The notes beneath the pieces were generated by a model. The model saw nothing but the letters and a program-made list of their open reading frames with translations. It did not search any database and had not been told where the DNA came from. A program made the translations under genes and the position numbers. A stretch of 14,374 nucleotides of DNA from Cellvibrionales bacterium UBA2511 (GTDB taxonomy: Bacteria > Pseudomonadota > Gammaproteobacteria > Pseudomonadales > Porticoccaceae), in the NCBI GenBank assembly GCA_002341315.1, contig DDNV01000012.1, positions 84,151 through 98,524 of the forward strand. The letters are read 5' to 3'. Below are positions 1 to 6,163 of this stretch, piece after piece (positions within the stretch are counted from its first letter, which is position 1; every line of letters begins with the position of its first letter).

Positions 1-1275
1 CTGCTTGATGAACACAGTGCCGGTTCGGCCATGTCGGTTCATCCGCACTAGAACCTCTGTCCTGTCGTCTTCAGGATGGTCGGTATAAGCGCCTTCTCGA
101 TACAGGCCGATCCACAAATCGCAATCTTGTTCTATCTGGCCGGTGTCTCTGGAGTCACTAGGAAGCGGTTTTTTGTCTGGGCGAGATTCAAGCTGGCGAT
201 TCAACTGGGTCAGCAGGAGAACAACACAATCTAGCTCTTTCGCCAGGTTCTTTAGGGCTTTGGTAATACGCCCATATCCAAGATCGTTTCGCTCTGACGT
301 GTCGGCTTCCATCAGCGTCAGGTAGTCAACAGCAACCAGACCAACCTTGTGGCGCTTGTGGAGATTACGAGCCTCTCTAAGCACGTGAGAGAGCCGAACG
401 CAGGGAGTGTCGTCTATGTACAGGGCCGACTCGTTAAAACGCCCAGCTGCCGTTGTAACGCGGCTCCAATCATCAGCGTCATTGGCTGACCGGTAGAAGA
501 TTTGCGGGTCTACATGCGACTCGCCAACGATCAAACGTTCATAAATTTGGACATTCGGCATTTCAAGCGAGAAGCAGGCAACGGCCTCTTTCCGTTGGAG
601 TGCGTAGTGGGCCAGAATCTTCCCCATCATGGCGGTTTTGCCCATCTTGGGCCTTGCCCCAACGACAACCAGAGAACCAGCAGGGACGCGCTTCGGGTAT
701 AACAGGCGATCCAGTGCATCAATACCCAGTGTGAAGCCGCGAACGCCTCTCTCGACTTGATCCACCACCTGCCCCAACCAACCCTTGCCAATGTCCTTAA
801 CGTGCTGTAATCCGCCTTTCTGCATGGCTCTGTCGTTGATCGCATTCAGGACAGATTCAGCCAGCCCGATACGCTGAAAAATATCGCCGTTGGTTCTATC
901 GGTAATCAGGGCGAGGGCTTGATTAAGCGACTGAACGGCAGTGCGCTCGATTGCTTTGTGTCTGACACCCTCCGCATAGGCCCTGATGTTTGCAGACGAT
1001 GGGCAATTGCTGGACAGTTCCACGATGTAATCCTGAAAGCTTTCCCGATACCGCTTGTCTCGTTTCGCTTCAGCCTCAACAGTGAAAATATCGGCACGAT
1101 CTCCACGGGCCTCCAATCTCTGCATAATCTCAAATGCGAAGGCCAGCTCTGGATCGCAAAAGCTCGAAGGCTTCAGCAGGGAAAATACTTTCTGGGCCGG
1201 TTCGCTGCTCAAGTCCATCAACAACAGCAAGCCGCCAATGACGTTTTGCTCCGCTGCGTTGTCCAGGTTATTCAT
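1..1275 (-). CDS. dnaB: DnaB-type replicative DNA helicase, phage-type (3' end cut by window edge)
   Basis: An uninterrupted minus-strand frame runs from the ATG at 1275 to the left edge and gives 425 residues without a stop. It encodes the hexameric 5'-3' helicase that unwinds DNA at the replication fork. The N-terminal part (about 1-160) fits the DnaB primase-interaction domain. The RecA-like motor begins with Walker A GARPKMGKT at about residues 206-214, followed by FSLEMP (235-240), the Walker B stretch VAVDYLTLM (Asp at about 317) and TQLNR (356-360). All are classic DnaB motifs. The start overlaps the stop of the upstream loader gene by 8 bases, so the two are probably co-translated. 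Placement behind an initiator/loader and small DNA-binding proteins marks it as the element's own copy and not the chromosomal dnaB. A host DnaB would normally be about 460 residues, so little is missing. Confidence 0.93.
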   Translation of the reverse strand, partial: MNNLDNAAEQNVIGGLLLLMDLSSEPAQKVFSLLKPSSFCDPELAFAFEIMQRLEARGDRADIFTVEAEAKRDKRYRESFQDYIVELSSNCPSSANIRAYAEGVRHKAIERTAVQSLNQALALITDRTNGDIFQRIGLAESVLNAINDRAMQKGGLQHVKDIGKGWLGQVVDQVERGVRGFTLGIDALDRLLYPKRVPAGSLVVVGARPKMGKTAMMGKILAHYALQRKEAVACFSLEMPNVQIYERLIVGESHVDPQIFYRSANDADDWSRVTTAAGRFNESALYIDDTPCVRLSHVLREARNLHKRHKVGLVAVDYLTLMEADTSERNDLGYGRITKALKNLAKELDCVVLLLTQLNRQLESRPDKKPLPSDSRDTGQIEQDCDLWIGLYREGAYTDHPEDDRTEVLVRMNRHGRTGTVFIKQ

Positions 1276-2014
1276 GCTCAACCACCTGCTCCAATGTCTT
1301 ATCAAAGCCAGCGCGTTTTGTCAGATAACCGAAGTCAGCCACCCACCCCCGTTCTGTATTGCCAGTCATCCAGGGAATTCCCGAAGCTGCGGAAAAATAT
1401 GTTTCCCAGAATTCAAGAGATTGGTGTTTAGGAGTTTCACGCCAGCGTTGAGTTAATTGTTTTTCACGATTGCTTCCGTGGTATCTGGATAGCAATACCT
1501 TTCGGCCAAGAGGAAAACGCTTGTGATAAATCTCGATGATTTTTTCATGCGGACATGGCGGCATCTTCGATGCCGAAGGTGTCTGTTTTGATTTACTGTT
1601 TTGATTAACTAATAAATGTTCACCCTCGTGAACGGTCAGTTCATCAGTTTGAACACCCCGTTCATTTTGGTGAACAGGTGGTTGGCTTCCTCGAAAACAA
1701 ACAATCTCGTGAAATCGTTCGGTCAATTGGACGAAAACGCGCTGATTTTCGTCAGCCCTCGTCTTAATCAGGTCGAGCCTGCGGAGTTTTTCTATGCGGT
1801 TGGCAACAGCACTTTTTGACCGTAAACCCAGGAGTGGCATTTCCGCGATTAGGTGCCTGTAGTTCACCCAAACTGCTTCACCTAGACGCTGGGCTTTTGG
1901 GTTTGTTGACCAGGTGAGGATGTAATCCAAAATCGACCAATCCACCAAGTCAGTTTGATCAGACAGACCCGCATCAACCACACCCACTTGGTTAACGACA
2001 ATCGAGTATTTCAT
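1268..2014 (-). CDS. Phage replication initiator / helicase loader (winged-helix, O-protein-like)
   Basis: This 248-residue protein is probably the origin-binding protein or loader that delivers the DnaB-type helicase encoded directly downstream. Residues about 10-110 read as a winged-helix domain (a segment beginning VDWSILDYIL, then SKSAVANRIEKLRRLDLI as a recognition-helix-like run). A polar linker follows. The C-terminal part contains HKRFPLGRKVLL and IPWMTGNTERGWVADFGYLTK, resembling the C-terminal end found in many phage initiator/loader proteins. I chose the ATG at 2014 over an upstream start at 2092, because 2014 lies in an ATGA overlap with the stop of the preceding gene and is preceded by AAGGTGG. 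The upstream extension (MDNRHQCPG...) looks non-coding. The assignment to origin recognition is inference from fold and position. Confidence 0.72.
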   Translation of the reverse strand: MKYSIVVNQVGVVDAGLSDQTDLVDWSILDYILTWSTNPKAQRLGEAVWVNYRHLIAEMPLLGLRSKSAVANRIEKLRRLDLIKTRADENQRVFVQLTERFHEIVCFRGSQPPVHQNERGVQTDELTVHEGEHLLVNQNSKSKQTPSASKMPPCPHEKIIEIYHKRFPLGRKVLLSRYHGSNREKQLTQRWRETPKHQSLEFWETYFSAASGIPWMTGNTERGWVADFGYLTKRAGFDKTLEQVVEHE

Positions 2015-2256
2015 GCCGCCACCTTTTCGCGCATCAAGACATAACGGGCTACCCGGTGGGCATGGCCCTGGGCATTGATGTCGATTGTCCAAATGGTGTG
2101 TATCACATGGCCTTGGCGGCGAAGCTCCATCACCCTGCCGCCTGCATGCATAGCGTCAAGATTTTCCCGAATTTGCAATGTGGTCAAACCCTTGGGGCCA
2201 GCCTTTTTCAGGCCATCGAGAATTTTCAGCCTCTGCGCTTTTGCTGAATTGCTCAT
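2011..2256 (-). CDS. Small helix-turn-helix protein (HTH_55-like)
   Basis: An 81-residue protein whose core, AQRLKILDGLKKAGPKGLTT followed by LQIRENLDAMHAGGRVMELR and RQGHVIHT, matches from memory the phage-associated HTH_55 family pattern (short winged helix, 'hPaaRv.eLR..Gh.I'). Such proteins are common in phage replication and early regions, where they are thought to bind DNA. The targets are unknown. Its start overlaps the preceding 41-aa gene by 4 bases (ATGA) and its stop overlaps the next gene by 4 bases, so it is locked into the replication operon. The end of the protein (WTIDINAQGHAHRVARYVL) fits the wing and final strand. The function as a DNA-binding protein is reasonably likely; its regulatory role is not established. 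Confidence 0.75.
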   Translation of the reverse strand: MSNSAKAQRLKILDGLKKAGPKGLTTLQIRENLDAMHAGGRVMELRRQGHVIHTIWTIDINAQGHAHRVARYVLMREKVAA

Positions 2257-2378
2257 AAGCCCATCTCCTTAAGCAGGCGACCGATAGCTTGATCTCGCTG
2301 AACGGGCGAAAGACCTTTGGGGAGTGCGGCTTTCGCGGCCTCATAATCGGCCCATGTGTAGAGGCGGTTTTTAGACAT
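2253..2378 (-). CDS. 41-aa hypothetical protein in the phage early operon
   Basis: A short ORF coding for MSKNRLYTWADYEAAKAALP followed by 21 more residues ending in LLKEMGL. It has a good ribosome binding site (GGGGGTGG just before the ATG at 2378). It begins 9 bases after the preceding AlpA-like gene, and its stop overlaps the next start as TTATGA. These junctions make it credible despite its size. The composition is soluble and helical with no membrane segment. I do not recognise a family with confidence. Short proteins at this place in phage early operons are usually accessory regulators, but nothing in this sequence shows that. Confidence 0.62.
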   Translation of the reverse strand: MSKNRLYTWADYEAAKAALPKGLSPVQRDQAIGRLLKEMGL

Positions 2379-2387
2379 GACCACCCC

Positions 2388-2603
2388 CTATGCCGCAGAG
2401 CCGAGAATGGCATCAAATACTTCCTGGAGGCGCTTAGCCGAATATCGTGGCTTGCCATTTATTTCAAGGTCATGAGCTGGAATTTTTCCGTCTCTTTCCC
2501 ACCGCCATCGCGTTGTTGAGGAAATATCAAGCGCCTTTTCCAGAGCCTTAGGCGGGAAAATTAACTGCGGATATTTTGGGTCTTCTGTGGTTTCTTTTTT
2601 CAT
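2388..2603 (-). CDS. AlpA/MerR-like DNA-binding protein (excisionase or early regulator)
   Basis: A 71-residue protein. Residues about 15-60 (FPPKALEKALDISSTTRWRW, then ERDGKIPA, then NGKPRYSAKRLQEVF) follow the helix-turn-helix plus short wing layout of AlpA-like and HTH_17 domains. In these domains 'S.tTlwRw...G.iP.p...g.r.r.yr...i' is typical. Such proteins serve as excisionases or transcription activators in prophages and satellites. A clear ribosome binding site (GAGGAA) precedes the ATG at 2603. It is the first gene of the tightly packed operon that leads into the initiator and helicase genes, and a 117-base gap separates it from the 233-aa gene upstream. That position suits a regulator. 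Whether it drives excision or transcription cannot be told from sequence. Confidence 0.72.
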   Translation of the reverse strand: MKKETTEDPKYPQLIFPPKALEKALDISSTTRWRWERDGKIPAHDLEINGKPRYSAKRLQEVFDAILGSAA

Positions 2604-2699
2604 CGCTGTTCCTCGTGATACGCCGCATGGATTTGCAACGCTTCGAGGCCAGCTTAAAAGGATTGAAAAGGTGTGTAGAGGCTAAAAAAAATAAAAATT

Positions 2700-2716
2700 A
2701 TCCCGTGAAAGAACGG
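2700..2716 (-). terminator. Weak hairpin plus T-rich tail after the 233-aa gene
   Basis: On the minus strand, just past the TAA at 2721, CCGT-tctttc-ACGG can form a 4-bp stem. It is followed by GATAATTTTTATTTTTTTTAG, which is very T-rich. The stem is short, so this is at most a weak or partial terminator. Confidence 0.3.
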
Positions 2717-2720
2717 TAAA

Positions 2721-3422
2721 TTATTCGAGTGGGCGGCGCTTACGGACATTCTCAATCAGCCATTCTATACTCCCATCATCAACCGATGCGACGCACCACG
2801 CGTGATTGGTGTTCGGGTCATTTTTAGCTTGGGTGATCGATTTAATTGCGCTTGTTTTTTTCATGCGCTTCAGGTCGTCTTCGGTCACGAGATCGCCTGT
2901 TTGTTCGGGGTTGGGGTTGTCTTCGGTTGCTCGATTTTTTGATGGAGTTTTATAGCGCAACTGCTTCTGGATAGCTTGATTTTCGCTGAGCTTTTTGGCG
3001 ATAACATCTAGCCCCTCTCCGTGGCTAAATGTTGCCCCGTCAGGTCTTTTTTCACCTTTCGAAAAGTAGTTAAATTTTAGGTCAGCGGCATTATGGATTA
3101 AATGAAGAATGGCCGATTTGTCGGTTAGGCTGGATTTTCTGGAAGGCATGTTCTGGTAGCTCTGCCGACCCCATCTCAATGCCTCATCAGGGGTTTCATA
3201 TCTTAAATTGCTGAGGCCTTCATCCAGCGCGCAAAGGCCGTCAACAACCCATTTAGGGATGTAGAGATTCAAAACAGCACAAAAGCCAAGCGCCCTGATC
3301 AGGGCATAGCCATCACCATTGCGAAATTGCTGCTCAAATTCTGCGAGCCGTTCCTTGATTTTTTCAGGGGAAAAGCCCCTATCTAAAGCCTGGTTCCCGA
3401 TGATGTCCTTGATGGTTTCCAC
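2721..3422 (-). CDS. Hypothetical prophage protein, 233 aa
   Basis: I do not recognise a family. The start is a GTG at 3422; an in-frame stop lies immediately upstream, so this is the longest possible form, and the ribosome binding site is poor. The N-terminal 35 residues are charged and helical (FSPEKIKERLAEFEQQF). Residues about 36-75 are hydrophobic and structured (GDGYALIRALGFCAVLNLYI, then PKWVVDGLCALDEGL). The middle is rich in Lys/Arg and Ser, and a polar linker (about 160-190) leads to a C-terminal piece with HAWCVASVDDGSIEWLIENV. There are no signal peptide or membrane helices and no visible enzyme motif. It sits at the head of the early block, where a lysogeny or antirepressor function would be expected in many phages. 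No helix-turn-helix repressor signature is visible in it. Confidence 0.7.
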   Translation of the reverse strand: METIKDIIGNQALDRGFSPEKIKERLAEFEQQFRNGDGYALIRALGFCAVLNLYIPKWVVDGLCALDEGLSNLRYETPDEALRWGRQSYQNMPSRKSSLTDKSAILHLIHNAADLKFNYFSKGEKRPDGATFSHGEGLDVIAKKLSENQAIQKQLRYKTPSKNRATEDNPNPEQTGDLVTEDDLKRMKKTSAIKSITQAKNDPNTNHAWCVASVDDGSIEWLIENVRKRRPLE

Positions 3423-3546
3423 TTAGCACCCAGCAATTGCAGCAATTTGAAGCTCTATGCTACCGCATGAAATTCAACTAGGGTAATAGAATCGATGTAC
3501 TTGATATGACACGGCCTTTATCATCAATTTAATAGCAACTGATATT

Positions 3547-3720
3547 ATGGCAATAACTGATAAAACCCTGGCTTAAACCAAAAGAAATTGAAGAGCTGAC
3601 CGCCAGGGTGCGACCATCGGCGCAGCTTCGCCAATTGGAAGCATGAAGCTGGATTTCTCGAAGTTCGGGACGGGTAAACGGCGAGAGGTGCTAGAACAAT
3701 CTCCGCAGCTCTACGCTCGG
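3547..3720 (+). pseudogene. Frameshifted remnant of a DUF4224-like phage protein
   Basis: The plus-strand frame at 3572-3643 reads LKPKEIEELTARVRPSAQLR then QLEA before a stop. This matches the opening of DUF4224 proteins as I remember them (L.peEi.eLT...rps.Qir.L). The only nearby ATG (3547, MAITDKTLA) is one base out of frame with this segment and ends at a stop at 3574. After the conserved block another frame change would be needed to continue into MKLDFSKFGTGKRREVLEQ. DUF4224 proteins are about 60-70 residues and often sit immediately upstream of a tyrosine integrase, which is not found here. I read this as a decayed gene. A sequencing error is the alternative. Confidence 0.4.
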
Positions 3721-3779
3721 CCCGTCAGAACTGGCCTTGTTTCTGTCGGTGCGCAAAAGCGGACTCCTAGCCAGACGGA

Positions 3780-4109
3780 GTGGAGGGATTTCGGCACCCT
3801 CCCGCAATTATTGTTATACTCGCATTGCTCTTGCCGGGAGCGTTGGGGGCGACTCCACTGGGCTTATTCAAAGAGTCGTCAGCGAACCCGGATTGCAGTC
3901 CAGTCGCAATGGATGGGGATTCGCTCCCATCCCAGGAACACAGTTTTGCCACTGCAAGCGCTAGGTTGGGAGCCACCGGCTTGAAGGCTCGCCGGACCGC
4001 AAAAGCAGGCCGTTACCGGAAACGGCAAAGGGTGATGCGCGGCCCTCTCGGCAACTTTTCAGCCATCCAACACTCACAGCGTCCTCTACTACCGCTGTTA
4101 AAGAAATGA
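3780..4109 (+). CDS. Possible Ash / Icd-like family protein, 109 aa
   Basis: The frame starts at a GTG at 3780 with a stop just upstream and a weak ribosome binding site. A segment at about residues 48-70 (LPSQEHSFATASARLGATGL) resembles the 'Q.HTFAvAksrAG' signature of the Ash and Icd-like (host cell division inhibitor-like) family of P4-type satellites and prophages. Those proteins are often over-annotated because several frames in such regions are open. All three plus-strand frames here are open over 200 bases or more, so coding in this frame is not secure. The N-terminal part (AIIVILALLLPGALGA) is hydrophobic. The placement between a degraded DUF4224-like gene and a nuclease gene is typical accessory DNA. 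Treat both the family and the start as tentative. Confidence 0.35.
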   Translation: MEGFRHPPAIIVILALLLPGALGATPLGLFKESSANPDCSPVAMDGDSLPSQEHSFATASARLGATGLKARRTAKAGRYRKRQRVMRGPLGNFSAIQHSQRPLLPLLKK

Positions 4110-4142
4110 ACCATTTAATGCAATCTGGAAAGGGATTCTTTC

Positions 4143-4694
4143 ATGGCTGCGGTTAATCACAACCTCTTCGAACTCAATCTTTATTGCCGCAAATGTAGTC
4201 AAGACAGAAAGGTTATCTTCAGAATTGGAAACACGGAGTTATTATGCGGTGCTTGTGGATCAGTCCTGACTAAAATTGAGCCAATAGAAGGCTACATATA
4301 TATACTTACCAACCCACGATTAGATAATTTACTTAAAATTGGCTGTACAAGGCGATCCGTAGAAGAGCGGCGAGCAGAATTGAGTAGTTCTACCTCTACT
4401 CCTGAACCTTTCGTTATTCACGCAGCGTTCAGGTCATCAGCTCCAGAGGAAGATGAAAGAGAGATTCATAGACAACTTGAAAATTTTAGGCTCAAAGGGC
4501 GTGAATTTTTTGAGCTGCCGCCCAAAGAAGCTACTAAAGTCTGTCAGTATGTGTGTGGCAGTCCACCTGAAACTGGCGTTGTTACTGATTACAGTTGTCC
4601 CAAATGTGGAGCCGAGCTTCAAGAGTGCTTTTCAATGACAGGGCATAAAAGTATTCGCTGCCAAGCCTGCAATTTCTTAAATGAAGAAATATGA
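4143..4694 (+). CDS. GIY-YIG superfamily nuclease (T5orf172/MUG113-like) flanked by zinc ribbons
   Basis: A 183-residue protein. The central domain (about 50-127) has GYIYILTNP (50-58), KIGCTRRSVEERRAEL (65-80), an EREIH stretch (105-109) and a closing GREFFELP (119-126). This is the pattern of T5orf172/MUG113 GIY-YIG proteins: two-strand GIY/YIG analogue, conserved Arg, Glu-His helix, 'eWF.l'. The N-terminus carries two CxxC pairs (C15/C18, C35/C38), and the C-terminus carries CPKC (152-155) and CQAC (173-176). Two zinc ribbons therefore frame the nuclease. A GGAAAGGGA ribosome binding site precedes the ATG at 4143. GIY-YIG enzymes are single-metal endonucleases; the substrate here is unknown. 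As a lone cargo gene it could act in defence or in DNA processing. Stand-alone homing is possible but no split target gene is visible. Confidence 0.75.
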   Translation: MAAVNHNLFELNLYCRKCSQDRKVIFRIGNTELLCGACGSVLTKIEPIEGYIYILTNPRLDNLLKIGCTRRSVEERRAELSSSTSTPEPFVIHAAFRSSAPEEDEREIHRQLENFRLKGREFFELPPKEATKVCQYVCGSPPETGVVTDYSCPKCGAELQECFSMTGHKSIRCQACNFLNEEI

Positions 4695-4759
4695 GTTTTA
4701 ACGAGCTGAAAATAGCCTTTTCATCATTGCCAACGTACCTCCTTCCAGGGAGCCGAGAT

Positions 4760-5002
4760 TCACTGCGTCACTGCCTGAACGTTCCGCTTGGTCCGCTGCT
4801 GATAGCCTAGCGGTCCAGTCTCGGTAAGATGGTAGCGTTCATTGAAAGGCCCATCCTCAGCTAACCGTCCAGCCGGCCACCAGCCGCCGCGGGGAATGTT
4901 ATTGGCTATGGCCCAGTCCAACCCAGCACGGTCGGCACCAGTCTGATCACCTGACACAATTTTTTCTATTAGGGGATGACATTGCGTGTGAACATTAAGC
5001 AT
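4760..5002 (-). pseudogene. Truncated cpYpsA/SLOG ('putative molybdenum carrier') remnant
   Basis: The minus-strand frame from the ATG at 5002 encodes 80 residues, including [20 protein letters not shown], then [17 protein letters not shown] and ERYHLTET, then QQRTKRNV. This is the N-terminal half of the family annotated as putative molybdenum carrier, now placed with the SLOG/YpsA Rossmann-like nucleotide-binding proteins ('SGgQTGvDraaLd...G...GWcP.grraEdG...y.l.Et'). Full-length members are about 140-150 residues, so the C-terminal half is gone; after RTKRNV the frame reads QAVTQ and stops. The ATG has no good ribosome binding site. SLOG domains are linked to binding nucleotide-derived ligands in stress and defence systems. 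Here the protein is probably non-functional. Reading further upstream to 5188 is open but has no family match. Confidence 0.6.
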
Positions 5003-5022
5003 GGTAAATATGGAGTCTGAGC

Positions 5023-5736
5023 ATGACCATGGATGACGATACGATAGTTTTTCCACCTGTGGAACCAGCACCAGACAAAGTTTACCGTCTAGCTGAAGCG
5101 CTGACCAGCTTGATACCTGCCGGGCAGTCAGTTTTACACTCTTTGATTTCACCCCCCATCCACAACCGATTGGAAGCCTGGATCTCAAAGGTTGAGACTC
5201 GCTTAGTAGAACTAGAGTCCAAGGGTTTGATTAATTATCAGGAGCTATCGAAAAGACAAGAATTTTCAGCACTGGTGATCAAAACTGTCCAAGCAGTTGC
5301 AGTGACAAGCCAACAGGAAAAGCTGCGAGGGTTAGAAAACTTTCTGATGAATGTCGCGATGAACCCGAACTTGGAAGAGGACGAGCTATACATCCTTCAT
5401 AACGCTATCTCTGAATTCACCCCTTCACATATCAAGGTCTTAGAGTTTTATGCCCGACCAATTCTATACTTGCAAGGAGTGAAGCATATGTTCGAGCAGA
5501 AGATGCCCCCAAGAACTAAAACACCACAAGGCTGGGAGCTATCCCATGTATTTGGTTACGGCGATATGGAGTATTGGCAAAATATTTTCTGGATGGTATC
5601 TGCACACCAAGTGCTTACCAACAAAGAATCTAGGGTGTCACCAGGCAGCATCTCCTCGCCTCCTCTTCATGGAAGCGTAACTCCACTGGGGGAAAAACTG
5701 CTCTCCCTAATCGACTCTGGTCAGCAAGCAGACTAG
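5023..5736 (+). CDS. Hypothetical protein, 237 aa (helical, AbiA-alpha/DUF4393-like layout)
   Basis: A ribosome binding site GGAG lies 7 bases before the ATG at 5023. The protein is mainly helical and soluble: a short acidic start, a helical segment with [20 protein letters not shown] and [16 protein letters not shown], then a core [20 protein letters not shown], then [18 protein letters not shown], then [13 protein letters not shown]. The order 'proline-containing start, coiled helix, then a block of ...vl.aAl.t...ekl..l.n.l.na...d......f...l..ft..hi.vL.ff' recalls many unnamed accessory proteins. It is loosely like the DUF4393/Abi-alpha arrangement. I see no catalytic motif or membrane segment. 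Its start is 20 bases from the divergent SLOG remnant, so its promoter would lie in that remnant. A role in phage exclusion is only a guess from context. Confidence 0.75.
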   Translation: MTMDDDTIVFPPVEPAPDKVYRLAEALTSLIPAGQSVLHSLISPPIHNRLEAWISKVETRLVELESKGLINYQELSKRQEFSALVIKTVQAVAVTSQQEKLRGLENFLMNVAMNPNLEEDELYILHNAISEFTPSHIKVLEFYARPILYLQGVKHMFEQKMPPRTKTPQGWELSHVFGYGDMEYWQNIFWMVSAHQVLTNKESRVSPGSISSPPLHGSVTPLGEKLLSLIDSGQQAD

Positions 5737-5780
5737 AACTTATCGTACAAGGAGGCCCCATACTCAAGGTAAGCAGATGA

Positions 5781-5804
5781 GAACAGGAAACCATAACCCT
5801 GTTC
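5781..5804. repeat. Inverted repeat GAACAGG-N10-CCTGTTC
   Basis: A perfect 7-bp inverted repeat (5781-5787 and 5798-5804) with a 10-base loop, 45 bases after the stop of the 237-aa gene. No T-run follows on either strand, so it is not a standard terminator. It could be an RNA hairpin or a protein-binding site. The remaining gap to the csrA-like promoter shows nothing else. Confidence 0.45.
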
Positions 5805-5913
5805 ACCTCCCACCGTAAAAAACCATCTCCATTGGGACAACACGTGCTCCAAGGGTTTGCGTTATCAGGTAAGTATAGAAGTGTTGTTTTCTGGTTGCTA
5901 ATCTGGCACACAT

Positions 5914-5942
5914 TTGGAATTGCTAGTCTTCTGGAGTATGTT
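5914..5942 (+). promoter_or_regulatory. Candidate sigma70 promoter of the csrA-like gene
   Basis: TTGGAA (5914-5919) and TATGTT (5937-5942) are separated by 17 bases. Each box matches consensus at four of six positions. Transcription would start about 30 bases before the ATG at 5981, giving a short leader. Confidence 0.4.
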
Positions 5943-5980
5943 ACCTATATCTTAGCCCCGTCTTGGTAAGGAAGTATGGA

Positions 5981-6163
5981 ATGCTGAAGATCAGAAGAAA
6001 GTCGGGAGAGGTTGTGGTTCTTAACACTGCCGATGGTCGAGTGCGTATCGAGTTCGTGCTAGATGGTCGGCAGATCAAGCTGGCGATAGATGCTCCTGAT
6101 GTAGTGGAGGTTCTAAGAGGAGAATTACAGAATTATGGCATTAAGAGAAAACAGCTATTCTGA
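5981..6163 (+). CDS. csrA: CsrA/RsmA-family RNA-binding regulator (accessory paralogue)
   Basis: From the ATG at 5981 the protein is 60 residues: MLKIRRKSGEVVVL, then VRIEFVLDGRQIKLAIDAPD, then VVEVLRGEL. It aligns along its full length with CsrA (MLILTRRvGEt.mI...v.v.vl.v.g.qvriGi.AP..v.vhReEi). CsrA dimers bind GGA motifs in leader RNAs and control translation and stability of mRNAs. The key basic residue of the C-terminal core (Arg44 in E. coli) is kept as R46, and the RNA-contacting N-terminal 'LxIxRR' is present. It differs from housekeeping CsrA by lacking the usual 'GVNAP' stretch (AIDAP instead) and by a divergent tail. AAGGA lies 8 bases upstream of the ATG; a longer TTG-started form from 5963 is less likely. 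Its last 9 bases overlap the tail of the convergent acetyltransferase gene. Confidence 0.8.
   Translation: MLKIRRKSGEVVVLNTADGRVRIEFVLDGRQIKLAIDAPDVVEVLRGELQNYGIKRKQLF

Noticed and set aside
919..1431. Plus-strand open frame of 170 codons, and a second one from 1055
   Set aside because: Antisense to dnaB and its loader, which have recognisable motifs and overlapping starts.
2156..2458. Minus-strand open frame of 100 codons
   Set aside because: It crosses three small genes that have ribosome sites and ATGA junctions in another frame; no family match.
3800..4109. Possible tmRNA or other structured RNA
   Set aside because: No tRNA-like ends, no tag-peptide reading frame and no closing CCA were seen.
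5630..5911. Minus-strand open frame of 93 codons
   Set aside because: Overlaps the end of the 237-aa gene and has no recognisable product or good start.
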